From assembly GCA_001873945.1 (NCBI GenBank), contig MNYI01000179.1, positions 1-15,810 of the forward strand: a stretch of 15,810 nt of DNA, read 5' to 3'. The position numbers and the translations under genes were made by a program. The DNA comes from Candidatus Desantisbacteria bacterium CG2_30_40_21. Lineage in GTDB: Bacteria > UBA9089 > CG2-30-40-21. Under the pieces are notes generated by a model. It made no database searches, was not told the origin of the DNA, and worked only from the letters and a program-made list of their open reading frames with translations. Positions 7,424 to 14,526 of the stretch are shown here, one piece after another; the first letter of the stretch is position 1, and each line of letters begins with the position of its first letter.

Positions 7424-7707
7424 TTCTTTATCCACCTTCTATTTTTTATTTTACTCAATTTTTCATCTATCTTCAATGGATGTATCGTCACAATTTCAAT
7501 CTTATCAATTGTTTCTTGATAAACCACAACCATTTCACGAATTTTCCCCTTGTAATAGATATTATCTACGGCAACGGAATAATTTGTCTTAGAATCAAAG
7601 TATCTTTCTTCTGCTTCTTCGCATATCTTTTGTGGGAGTTTATACGGTATATCTCTTAATTTTATACGCAATTGCAAATGAGTAGTATAAATAATCTCTT
7701 TTTTCAC
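7420..7707 (-). CDS. DUF4258-like small protein, putative toxin
   Basis: This encodes 95 residues from GTG 7707. The protein opens with KKEIIYTTHLQLRI. It continues through a helical stretch (LPQKICEEAEERYFD) to beta-strands VAVDNIYYKG, REMVVVYQ and EIVTIHPL, the layout of DUF4258 proteins, a RelE-like small fold. The frame is also open to a TTG at 7755, but those 16 extra residues match no family feature, and AGGTG lies 7 bases before the GTG. It is translationally coupled to the DUF2283 gene by an ATGA overlap. A promoter and a palindrome lie just upstream. Family assignment is moderately sure; toxicity is inferred. Confidence 0.7.
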   Translation of the reverse strand: MKKEIIYTTHLQLRIKLRDIPYKLPQKICEEAEERYFDSKTNYSVAVDNIYYKGKIREMVVVYQETIDKIEIVTIHPLKIDEKLSKIKNRRWIKK

Positions 7708-7710
7708 AAA

Positions 7711-7724
7711 TTGACACCTGTCAA
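7711..7724. promoter_or_regulatory. Candidate operator of the DUF4258/DUF2283 pair
   Basis: TTGACACCTGTCAA is an inverted repeat with 6-bp half-sites TTGACA and TGTCAA. It lies 3 bases upstream of the GTG start and overlaps the ribosome binding site. The half-site CCTGTCAA recurs at 7767-7774, inside the imperfect palindrome TTTGCCTGTCAAA. Repeated palindromes between promoter and start are what a self-regulating toxin-antitoxin operon would show. Confidence 0.4.
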
Positions 7725-7798
7725 GAACAAATAGGGGAATAAATTGGAACAACAACTGTTTATTTGCCTGTCAAACAATGCTCATCTCTTCATTTTGC

Positions 7799-7827
7799 AT
7801 TATACTCTATTATCCCTAATCTATCAA
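7799..7827 (-). promoter_or_regulatory. Promoter of the DUF4258/DUF2283 operon
   Basis: On the minus strand, TTGATA (7822-7827) and a perfect TATAAT (7799-7804) are 17 bases apart, the best sigma70-type match in the window. Transcription would start near 7792, giving a leader of about 85 bases that includes both CCTGTCAA sites. The pair therefore looks independently transcribed and is not part of the dnaE operon. Confidence 0.6.
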
Positions 7828-7917
7828 TAAAAAAATAATCCAATAAATGAAAATAAGTAAACTTGGAACAGCGACCGTATAAAATCCTACCTGATTAACT
7901 CCAAAAAAGCCACCCAA

Positions 7918-8017
7918 TTTATTTCCAAATTTTCTTTGTATAATTTGTGATTTTGCGGTTTTTGCGGGAGATTTTTCAACTCGTAGTAAAAGATTTCTCC
8001 TTGAGGTCGAAATGACA
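7918..8017 (-). repeat. Dispersed 100-bp repeat, copy 2
   Basis: This is an ungapped partner of 6691-6790 in the same orientation, with 92 of 100 bases identical. Differences cluster in the left half, while the last 30 bases are identical. The two copies bracket the small-protein pair and its promoter, about 1.2 kb apart. Confidence 0.8.
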
Positions 8018-8089
8018 CAAAAAAATCGCAATTTATGCCCCACTTGAGTATATTTGGGAGGAGGGATGAGGAGTTTCCGCTTTTCAAAT

Positions 8090-10960
8090 CTACTCCCATA
8101 ATGACATTGTCTTAGCCATAGCAATCCGCAGCCTGTTAAAATCATCTGGTTTCAAGTGAGAAAAGGCTATTTGTCCAGGGTCATCTGCACCCTTGGATGA
8201 TATATCCCCTTTCAGACGGATCTTCTTTAATACTGCTTGATTAACCCTATCCCTGCTCCAACCTTCTTTTGCAGCTAAGAGGGTCAGATATTCAATATCC
8301 TGAACCGCTCGCCGCTCTACCTTTAGCCTTAATCCAGCTATCGGACCAAAAGCTCCCGGATAAACAATAGCCAGATATTCACCCTTGGACCAGCAATCTG
8401 GATGACGAAAACTCGTGTAATAAGGCAATCCCCCATCTGCACCCAATAAATATGCCTGATAGTAAAGCCCCATAAGGCTGGCACTTGTCTCCTCTATCTG
8501 TGGACCACCCCCATAAAACCAGTAGGTTTCACCAAATCTTTGCTTTCTCTCCATGCAAAGCCTGTTCTTCGTAAAGAATGCCTTGTAAGAGACATCCTGA
8601 AGGTTTGCCAGACCGTCAAGCATTTCCCTTTGATATTGCGGCCTTGAGATGTCAACCCGAAAATCAAAATTGGCAGGTTTACCTGCCCCTACGGTATTCA
8701 CACCCTTCCAGAATAATTGACCAAAGAATGCCAGAGCAAGGAAATCATCCCTGTGAGCAGGCTCATCAAGAAGCCACCATGCCGTGCCTTTTCCATTCTC
8801 TCTGGCATAATACTTGTTGTTCAGGTAGAATTGAAACCTTGTCGCACCCCATCCCTTTTCCTGAAAATGTCTGGCATACTCTGAAACCATGCCTACAAAC
8901 GACTCCTTGTACTCCATGGAAAATGCCCTTTCAATAGACGGAGCACGATTGGCATGTTCGTAAACACAGGCAGGGTAATCTTTTTCCTGAATATTTACCC
9001 CATAGCCATCCATCATCAATACAGGCCAGTTTTCATTAAATGGAAGGTAAAAATGGGTAACTGGGATGCTCATCCCCGGCCCATAATACCCATAACCCTC
9101 TGTAAATGCAGAGCCATCAAGGTATAATCCAAATCTATTGTCCCAATCTGTCCAGTCAATAACCTGCCGATTGCTTTGTATCAAAGGCACATAATCAGAT
9201 GATGAAATATTCCCTTCATATCCATAGGGCAAGACATTCAAAGTACTTCGATGCTTTCGTGCCAATTGATGATAGCCAAGCTCAATCTTTTTATATTCTT
9301 GACTTCCACGTTTTACCCCCATACCCTTGTAAATGCCGCCATAGGCATTGAGTTCATTGACAAAGCTCGATGTATCAGGCAAGCAGAAGTCCCAAACCGT
9401 AAGATTTATCCCAATCTCAACAGGTTTTTTAATCTCATCACTTGAGATAGACAATACCCCTTCATACACCCCGGATGGTGTTTCCTTTGGGATATAAATA
9501 TCAACCCAGACAGCCTGATTCTTATGCTCAGGTATTTTATTATTAGAATCAGGAATATTGAACTTACCCTTCAATGGCAAGCAAGCATCAGGGTAATATG
9601 CCCCTTCCACAGGCACATACCAGAGCTTAAAAAGCTCAATATTTTTCTCAGCCTCGATTAGCCCCATATTCCCACTTAAGGTATCCGCCTGTATAACCAC
9701 ATTATTAAGCATTTTCTCTGTGGCTTCAACGATAACTTGAAAGGCAACCGTCTCATTTCTTGCCCCATAAATAGTAACCACCTTTTGGCCGGCATCCCAG
9801 ATAGGATTGCTCAGTCTGGCAGTATCTACAGTCGGCATGGTATAATTATCCCCTTCAAGGAGATTCCCGGTAACAGGATTGACCTTTTCCAGATCGCTCA
9901 CCGCCCAGATAGATGCTGCCCCATTACCAAAGACAGGAACAAATGGCACGCTTTCAGGTTGGGGTAATTCAACCTCCAGAAGCTCCATTTCTGGCTCTTT
10001 CTCAGGCATAATAATATTTGTATAGGCAATAGCTGCCTTATTACCTGCCTCATCATAAGCCTGCACAGCAAAATAATATTTTTGGCAAGGGACTAAGCCA
10101 TCAATAATCAGCTCAATATTTTCCTTGCCCTGCTTTGGCTTGCGTGGTATTTTCCATCGCTTGACCGGACAAGCTGAATCCCAGACAATCGGAAGTGAGC
10201 TATATCGGACAGAATACCCAAATGCCTTCCCATTTATTCCATCATCACCTGTTGGTTCCCATGTTAATTGAACCTTTCCATCCTTTGCAATTACTGTTAA
10301 TGCTGATACAGGAGATGGAGGAATAGAATCCATCTTTTTTGCCTTAACCACAAGAAACGGGGCAAAGATACTTTCCTTAGAATCAACAGATTTTTCCACA
10401 GGTATTTGCCCCTTTTCATCGGTAATGGCAAGCCCATATTGGTCACCAATGGTCAAGGCATGGACAATATCTGGCTGAATAGGAATAGCATACCAGCCAT
10501 TAACAAGCTTTGGCTGAGCATAGGCAAAAAGGCTGTTGCCCTGTCCAAAGATAACATCTGTAAAATCACTTCCCAGATACGACCAAGGGGTCTTTTTATA
10601 AGCAGCATACTGAAAACAGCTTGCCTCATGCCTTTGGGCATAGCCCTTTCCATGTCCTTCAATCCAATCAGAGGCAATGGTTGAAACCCCTACCCTTAAT
10701 AAGTCATGCTTTTTTTTATGGAGATAAAGGGTTGCCGACTCAACAGTCATGCCCTTAAGATGATTAGTATCAAATTTCAAGATAGTTGTATCCTCAATAC
10801 CCTTAAGCCGTAAAATCGTTTTCCCCCCAAGGTTTGACTCTTGCTCTGTCTTATGAGCACAGATATAATTATCAGCAACAACCAGACATTTAATACCGCA
10901 AACATTGGGGCTTGAACAGCTCAGGGTCAGGCAAGCAATAAAGAGTACAATTATTTTCAT
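8090..10960 (-). CDS. DUF4091/GH123-like lipoprotein with DNRLRE and Fn3 domains
   Basis: The 956-residue protein starts with a lipoprotein signal (LTLSC, lipid Cys15), so it should be anchored in a membrane facing the periplasm or outside. Residues about 27-205 resemble the DNRLRE carbohydrate-associated domain (TTILKFD, ATLYLHKK). Residues 215-315 form a fibronectin type III domain (PSPVSALTV, YYFAVQAYDEAGN). The rest, from about 365, matches the DUF4091 region of GH123-like glycosidases, including WDFCLPDT and a DE pair at 732-733 (LLDEPAH) where GH123 enzymes carry catalytic Asp-Glu. A glycan-cleaving role is likely; the substrate is unknown. The start overlaps the dnaE stop as ATGA. A perfect palindrome at 8672-8687 encodes residues within VGAGKPAN (757-764) and may be a repeat insertion. 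Confidence 0.8.
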   Translation of the reverse strand: MKIIVLFIACLTLSCSSPNVCGIKCLVVADNYICAHKTEQESNLGGKTILRLKGIEDTTILKFDTNHLKGMTVESATLYLHKKKHDLLRVGVSTIASDWIEGHGKGYAQRHEASCFQYAAYKKTPWSYLGSDFTDVIFGQGNSLFAYAQPKLVNGWYAIPIQPDIVHALTIGDQYGLAITDEKGQIPVEKSVDSKESIFAPFLVVKAKKMDSIPPSPVSALTVIAKDGKVQLTWEPTGDDGINGKAFGYSVRYSSLPIVWDSACPVKRWKIPRKPKQGKENIELIIDGLVPCQKYYFAVQAYDEAGNKAAIAYTNIIMPEKEPEMELLEVELPQPESVPFVPVFGNGAASIWAVSDLEKVNPVTGNLLEGDNYTMPTVDTARLSNPIWDAGQKVVTIYGARNETVAFQVIVEATEKMLNNVVIQADTLSGNMGLIEAEKNIELFKLWYVPVEGAYYPDACLPLKGKFNIPDSNNKIPEHKNQAVWVDIYIPKETPSGVYEGVLSISSDEIKKPVEIGINLTVWDFCLPDTSSFVNELNAYGGIYKGMGVKRGSQEYKKIELGYHQLARKHRSTLNVLPYGYEGNISSSDYVPLIQSNRQVIDWTDWDNRFGLYLDGSAFTEGYGYYGPGMSIPVTHFYLPFNENWPVLMMDGYGVNIQEKDYPACVYEHANRAPSIERAFSMEYKESFVGMVSEYARHFQEKGWGATRFQFYLNNKYYARENGKGTAWWLLDEPAHRDDFLALAFFGQLFWKGVNTVGAGKPANFDFRVDISRPQYQREMLDGLANLQDVSYKAFFTKNRLCMERKQRFGETYWFYGGGPQIEETSASLMGLYYQAYLLGADGGLPYYTSFRHPDCWSKGEYLAIVYPGAFGPIAGLRLKVERRAVQDIEYLTLLAAKEGWSRDRVNQAVLKKIRLKGDISSKGADDPGQIAFSHLKPDDFNRLRIAMAKTMSLWE
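8672..8687. repeat. 16-bp perfect palindrome inside the DUF4091 gene
   Basis: GGCAGGTTTACCTGCC is a 7-bp perfect stem with a TT centre, followed by CCCTACG. Read on the minus strand, the flank starts CGTAGGGGCA, like the TGTAGGGACA end of the repeats in the phospholipase D-like gene. It encodes the middle of VNTVGAGKPANFDF. It sits in a loop-like segment just before the conserved FRVDISRPQ and keeps the frame open. Confidence 0.55.
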
Positions 10961-13900
10961 TTGCCAATACCCCCATTAAATCCAAACCACACCCCACCCT
11001 CACCCACTACGCCCTCAATCCGATTAACCAACTCATCAGATGGGGTAACACGAAAACCGTGGCCTGTCAGGACTATGGTTTCATTTCCTTCTTTCTCCGG
11101 TATATGGATGTACACAGGTTTTACGCCCTTAAACTGAAGGAGGGTTTCTTTCAGCAAGTTGAGGCAATTGTCCTCAAAACCATCCTTTAATCGGACATGG
11201 ACAGCGGTAACAAGGGTGATGGCTTTTGAGGCTTCGATTAGTTCTTTGGCTAATATCTTAAACTTATCCTCACCTATTTCTAATTTACCCTTGATAAGAA
11301 CAACCTCGTCCAAAATAAGCCGGTCTGATGCGGTCTCAAAAACATCCGGTAGAAATACAACCTCTACACTATCAGCCATATCCTCTAAGGTAACAAAAGC
11401 CATCTGCTTTGCACTCTTTTTGGTGAGTATCTTCTTTAGCTGGGAGATCATGCCCCCAATTACTACTATCTCCTCATCCTTATGTTCCTTTAATTGTGAG
11501 ATAGGGCAGGTGGTGTATTTTTTGAACTCTTGTTCATATTGAGCTAACGGATGACTGGTAAGATAGATACCAATCAGCTCTTTTTCTAATTTAAGCAATG
11601 CGGTTTCAGACCATTCAGGAATATCCGGCAGTCTTTCTACTTCATCAACCACATCCTTCTGCCCAAACATCTCAAACAAAGACATAGCCTTATTAACCTT
11701 TTGGCTGCCTATTTTTATGGCATTATCTATTACTTGAGCTAATTGTGCCCGTTTTGCCCCTGTGGAATCAAAGCCTCCGCAATTAATCAGGCTTTCAATC
11801 ACCCTTTTATTTACTACACGGGAATCCACCCGTTTGCAAAAATCATATATAGACTTAAATGGTTCAATCTTTCTTGCTGTTATAATAGAATTGATAGCAA
11901 TATTACCTACATTTTTTATGCCGTTTAACCCAAACCGTATCTTGTCTTGCACCGGAGTAAAAGAAAGGTCGCTTTGATTGATATCCGGTGGTAGAACAGC
12001 TATTCCCATTCGTTTACATTCAGCGATATAAGCACTTATTTTGTCTGTATTGCCAAGTTCAGCGGTAAGCAATGCAGCCATAAATTCTACTGGAAAATGT
12101 GCCTTAAGATATGCGGTTTGATAGGCTATCAGGGCATAAGCAGCAGAATGAGATTTATTGAATCCATATTCAGCAAACTTAGCCATCAAATCAAATATTT
12201 TAGCCGCCATCTCCGGGAAAAGCCCGTTATTGCTGGCACCCTCTACAAATAGTTTATTCATCTTTTCCATCTTTTCTGGAACCTTTTTTGCCATTGCCCG
12301 TCTTAGCTCATCTGCCTGAGCCATGCTAAAACCACCAAGCACTACAGCAATATTCATCACTTGTTCCTGATAAACCATGACCCCATAGGTTTCTTCTAAA
12401 ATATGTTTTAGTTTAGGGTGAAGGTATTTTATTTTTTTGCCGTGCTTTGACAGGATAAATTCATCAACCATGCCTGAGTTCAAGGGACCTGGTCGATAAA
12501 GGGCAACTAAGGCAATAACATCCTCAAACATATCTGGCTGGAGTTTTCGGCAAAGCTCTCTCATGCCTGAGCTTTCCAATTGAAAAACGCCTATGGTTTC
12601 ACCCTCACTTAACAACTGAAATGTTTTTTCATCATCTATGGGAATGGTAGAAATATCAATAGTTATGCCCCTTTTCTCTTTCAGGAGGATTATCATATTA
12701 TGAATTGTGGTTAAGGTTTTTAAGCCGAGAAAGTCCATCTTCAAAAGTCCAATGGATTCAATCGCATCCTTGGCATACTGGGTTACTATGCTCTCGCTCT
12801 TTGGGTCACGGTATAATGGGGCAAATTCAGTCAATGGATCCTCGGCTATTACCACTCCGGCTGCATGGGTTGAGGCATGTCTTGCCACCCCTTCGAGTTT
12901 CAATGCCGTATCAATAAGCCTTTGTTTTAGACCACCCTCTTCATAAATCTTTGCCAATTCAGGTACTTTTTTAATAGACTCAAGCAAGGTGATGTGCAGT
13001 TCATTGGGAATAAGCTTGGCAATTTTATCCACTTCACCATAAGGAATATCCAATGCCCGGCCAACATCACGAATTACCCCTTTAGCCAACATTGTCCCAA
13101 AGGTGATAATTTGAGCAACCCGTTCCTTTCCATACTTTGAGATAACATAATCAATTACCTCATCCCTTCGCTCGTAGCAAAAATCAATATCAATATCAGG
13201 CATACTTACCCGCTCAGGGTTTAGAAACCTTTCAAAGAGTAAATTGTAACGGATAGGGTCAATATCGGTGATACCCAGAAGATAGGAAACAATACTGCCT
13301 GCTGCGGATCCCCTGCCTGGTCCCACTGGAATCCCCTTTTGTCTGGCATAATTTATCAAATCCCAAACTATTAAAAAGTATCCGGGATATTTCATCTGGG
13401 TAATGACTTGTATCTCATGGTTAAGCCTGTTTAATATCTCCTCCGTAACCTCAGGATACCTCTCTTCAAGCCGTTCCATGCACAATTGTCGAAGATAATC
13501 GGGCAGGGGAACATCTTCAGGGGTGTGGTAATGGGGCAGATGGGTATGACCAAAGTCCAATTCTAAATTGCATCTTTTGGCTATTCCAATGGTATTTTCT
13601 ATTGCCTTTGGGAATTGAGAGAATAAATCATTCATCTCTTCATAGGTTTTAAGGTAAAATTCATTTGACGAAAACCGTAGTCTATCTGTGTCCGCAACAT
13701 GTTTATTTGTTTGAATACACAAGAGAATATCATGTGCCTCGGCATCCTCTTTGAAAAGGTAATGAACATCATTAGCTGCTACCAGCGGAATGGACATATC
13801 AACAGACATACCTATCAGGTGTTGATTTACAATAACCTCTTCTTTCAGACCATGAGAGTGTAATTCAAGATAAAAATTATCCTCACCAAACATCTTTTGA

Positions 13901-14394
13901 AATTCTTGTGCCCTTTCCCGTGCCATCTTGTCCTGACCGCGAAGAATAAGGCTGGCAATCTCCCCCTTAACACACCCTGACATGAAGATTAATCCCTTGC
14001 TATACTGAGCAAGCATTCCCCTGTCCACCCGTGGCTTATAATAAAAACCCTCTGTGTAGCCAATACTTACCAACTTCATCAGGTTTTTATACCCTTCCTC
14101 ATTTCTGACAAGGCATATCCCATGATAATTGGTGACTGCACCTTGCACAGCATTCTTGTCAAGCCTGCTTTCCGGGGCAATGTATAGTTCGCAACCAATG
14201 ATTGGTTTTATCCCTATCTTGTAGGCATATTTGTAAAACTCAATGGCACCAAACATATTGCCATGATCAGTAATAGCCAGAGCAGGCATTTTCAGCTTAT
14301 ATGCCCTTTCAATCAATGCCTCTACCCTTGCTGCACCATCAAGAAGGCTGTATTCAGTGTGGGTATGTAAATGAACAAATTTGGAATGTTCCAT
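10957..14394 (-). CDS. dnaE: DNA polymerase III alpha subunit (DnaE)
   Basis: This is the replicative polymerase subunit of the bacterial replisome, 1145 residues, near the usual length of about 1160. The N-terminal PHP domain begins FVHLHTHTEYSLLDG and keeps all nine expected metal-site residues: H10, H12, D19, H44, E69, H91, C141, D209 and H211. The catalytic aspartates are D400 and D402 (PDIDIDF) and D554 (LKMDFLGLKTL). A helix-hairpin-helix region (about 815-845) and a C-terminal OB fold (about 975-1060) follow. AAGGAGT lies 11 bases before the ATG. The nearest promoter candidate lies within the repeat at 14435-14526. The stop overlaps the start of the DUF4091 lipoprotein gene as ATGA, an unusual partner for dnaE. 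Confidence 0.97.
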   Translation of the reverse strand: MEHSKFVHLHTHTEYSLLDGAARVEALIERAYKLKMPALAITDHGNMFGAIEFYKYAYKIGIKPIIGCELYIAPESRLDKNAVQGAVTNYHGICLVRNEEGYKNLMKLVSIGYTEGFYYKPRVDRGMLAQYSKGLIFMSGCVKGEIASLILRGQDKMARERAQEFQKMFGEDNFYLELHSHGLKEEVIVNQHLIGMSVDMSIPLVAANDVHYLFKEDAEAHDILLCIQTNKHVADTDRLRFSSNEFYLKTYEEMNDLFSQFPKAIENTIGIAKRCNLELDFGHTHLPHYHTPEDVPLPDYLRQLCMERLEERYPEVTEEILNRLNHEIQVITQMKYPGYFLIVWDLINYARQKGIPVGPGRGSAAGSIVSYLLGITDIDPIRYNLLFERFLNPERVSMPDIDIDFCYERRDEVIDYVISKYGKERVAQIITFGTMLAKGVIRDVGRALDIPYGEVDKIAKLIPNELHITLLESIKKVPELAKIYEEGGLKQRLIDTALKLEGVARHASTHAAGVVIAEDPLTEFAPLYRDPKSESIVTQYAKDAIESIGLLKMDFLGLKTLTTIHNMIILLKEKRGITIDISTIPIDDEKTFQLLSEGETIGVFQLESSGMRELCRKLQPDMFEDVIALVALYRPGPLNSGMVDEFILSKHGKKIKYLHPKLKHILEETYGVMVYQEQVMNIAVVLGGFSMAQADELRRAMAKKVPEKMEKMNKLFVEGASNNGLFPEMAAKIFDLMAKFAEYGFNKSHSAAYALIAYQTAYLKAHFPVEFMAALLTAELGNTDKISAYIAECKRMGIAVLPPDINQSDLSFTPVQDKIRFGLNGIKNVGNIAINSIITARKIEPFKSIYDFCKRVDSRVVNKRVIESLINCGGFDSTGAKRAQLAQVIDNAIKIGSQKVNKAMSLFEMFGQKDVVDEVERLPDIPEWSETALLKLEKELIGIYLTSHPLAQYEQEFKKYTTCPISQLKEHKDEEIVVIGGMISQLKKILTKKSAKQMAFVTLEDMADSVEVVFLPDVFETASDRLILDEVVLIKGKLEIGEDKFKILAKELIEASKAITLVTAVHVRLKDGFEDNCLNLLKETLLQFKGVKPVYIHIPEKEGNETIVLTGHGFRVTPSDELVNRIEGVVGEGGVWFGFNGGIGK

Positions 14395-14434
14395 GAGAAT
14401 GTCAACTCCTTGTATTTGGGGAACACAGTAATCC

Positions 14435-14526
14435 TTTAGGGTCTGTCACAAAATAAATGTGTCACATCGAGGTTGTCAATTCATCTTGTCTATCGGCGTT
14501 GTGGAAAAATTGGGACAGACCTTAAA
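14435..14526. repeat. GGGACAGACC inverted-repeat element upstream of dnaE
   Basis: The 16-base arms 14435-14450 (TTTAGGGTCTGTCACA) and 14511-14526 are complementary at 14 positions, with a 60-base centre. The right arm overlaps the stop codon of the phospholipase D-like gene. The GGGACAGAC end is shared with 65-73. It is far too open for a simple terminator and looks like a small dispersed element. The dnaE promoter candidate is in its centre. Confidence 0.55.
14450..14479 (-). promoter_or_regulatory. Candidate dnaE promoter inside a repeat element
   Basis: On the minus strand, TTGACA (14474-14479), a perfect -35 box, is 18 bases from TATTTT (14450-14455), a 4-of-6 match to the -10 box. Transcription would start near 14443, giving a leader of about 48 bases before the dnaE ATG. 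The call rests on consensus match only. Confidence 0.35.

Larger units (their letters stand above)
7756..8089. other. Gene-free stretch with promoter and dispersed repeat
   Basis: This holds the leader and promoter of the small-protein pair (7799-7827), copy 2 of the 100-bp repeat (7918-8017) and AT-rich DNA with no recognisable gene. A 109-codon minus-strand frame through it is the translated repeat, not a gene. No terminator with a stable stem and T-run was seen downstream of the DUF4091 gene. Confidence 0.65.

Noticed and set aside
7420..7755. Longer DUF4258 start at TTG 7755
   Set aside because: The added 16 residues are hydrophobic and unlike the family, and they would place the palindrome 7711-7724 in the coding sequence. 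GTG 7707 has a better-spaced AGGTG. The longer form cannot be fully excluded.
7816..8145. 109- and 70-codon minus-strand frames beyond the DUF4091 stop
   Set aside because: They overlap the end of the DUF4091 gene and read through the second copy of the dispersed repeat. There is no domain and no ribosome binding site.
8578..8937. 119-codon plus-strand frame opposite the DUF4091 gene
   Set aside because: It is antisense to a well-supported coding region, with no domain features. The other plus-strand frames opposite dnaE, the beta-helix gene and the phospholipase D-like gene are shadows for the same reason.
14435..14526. Rho-independent terminator after the phospholipase D-like gene
   Set aside because: The complementary arms are 60 bases apart and no T-run follows the stem, so it does not have the form of an intrinsic terminator.
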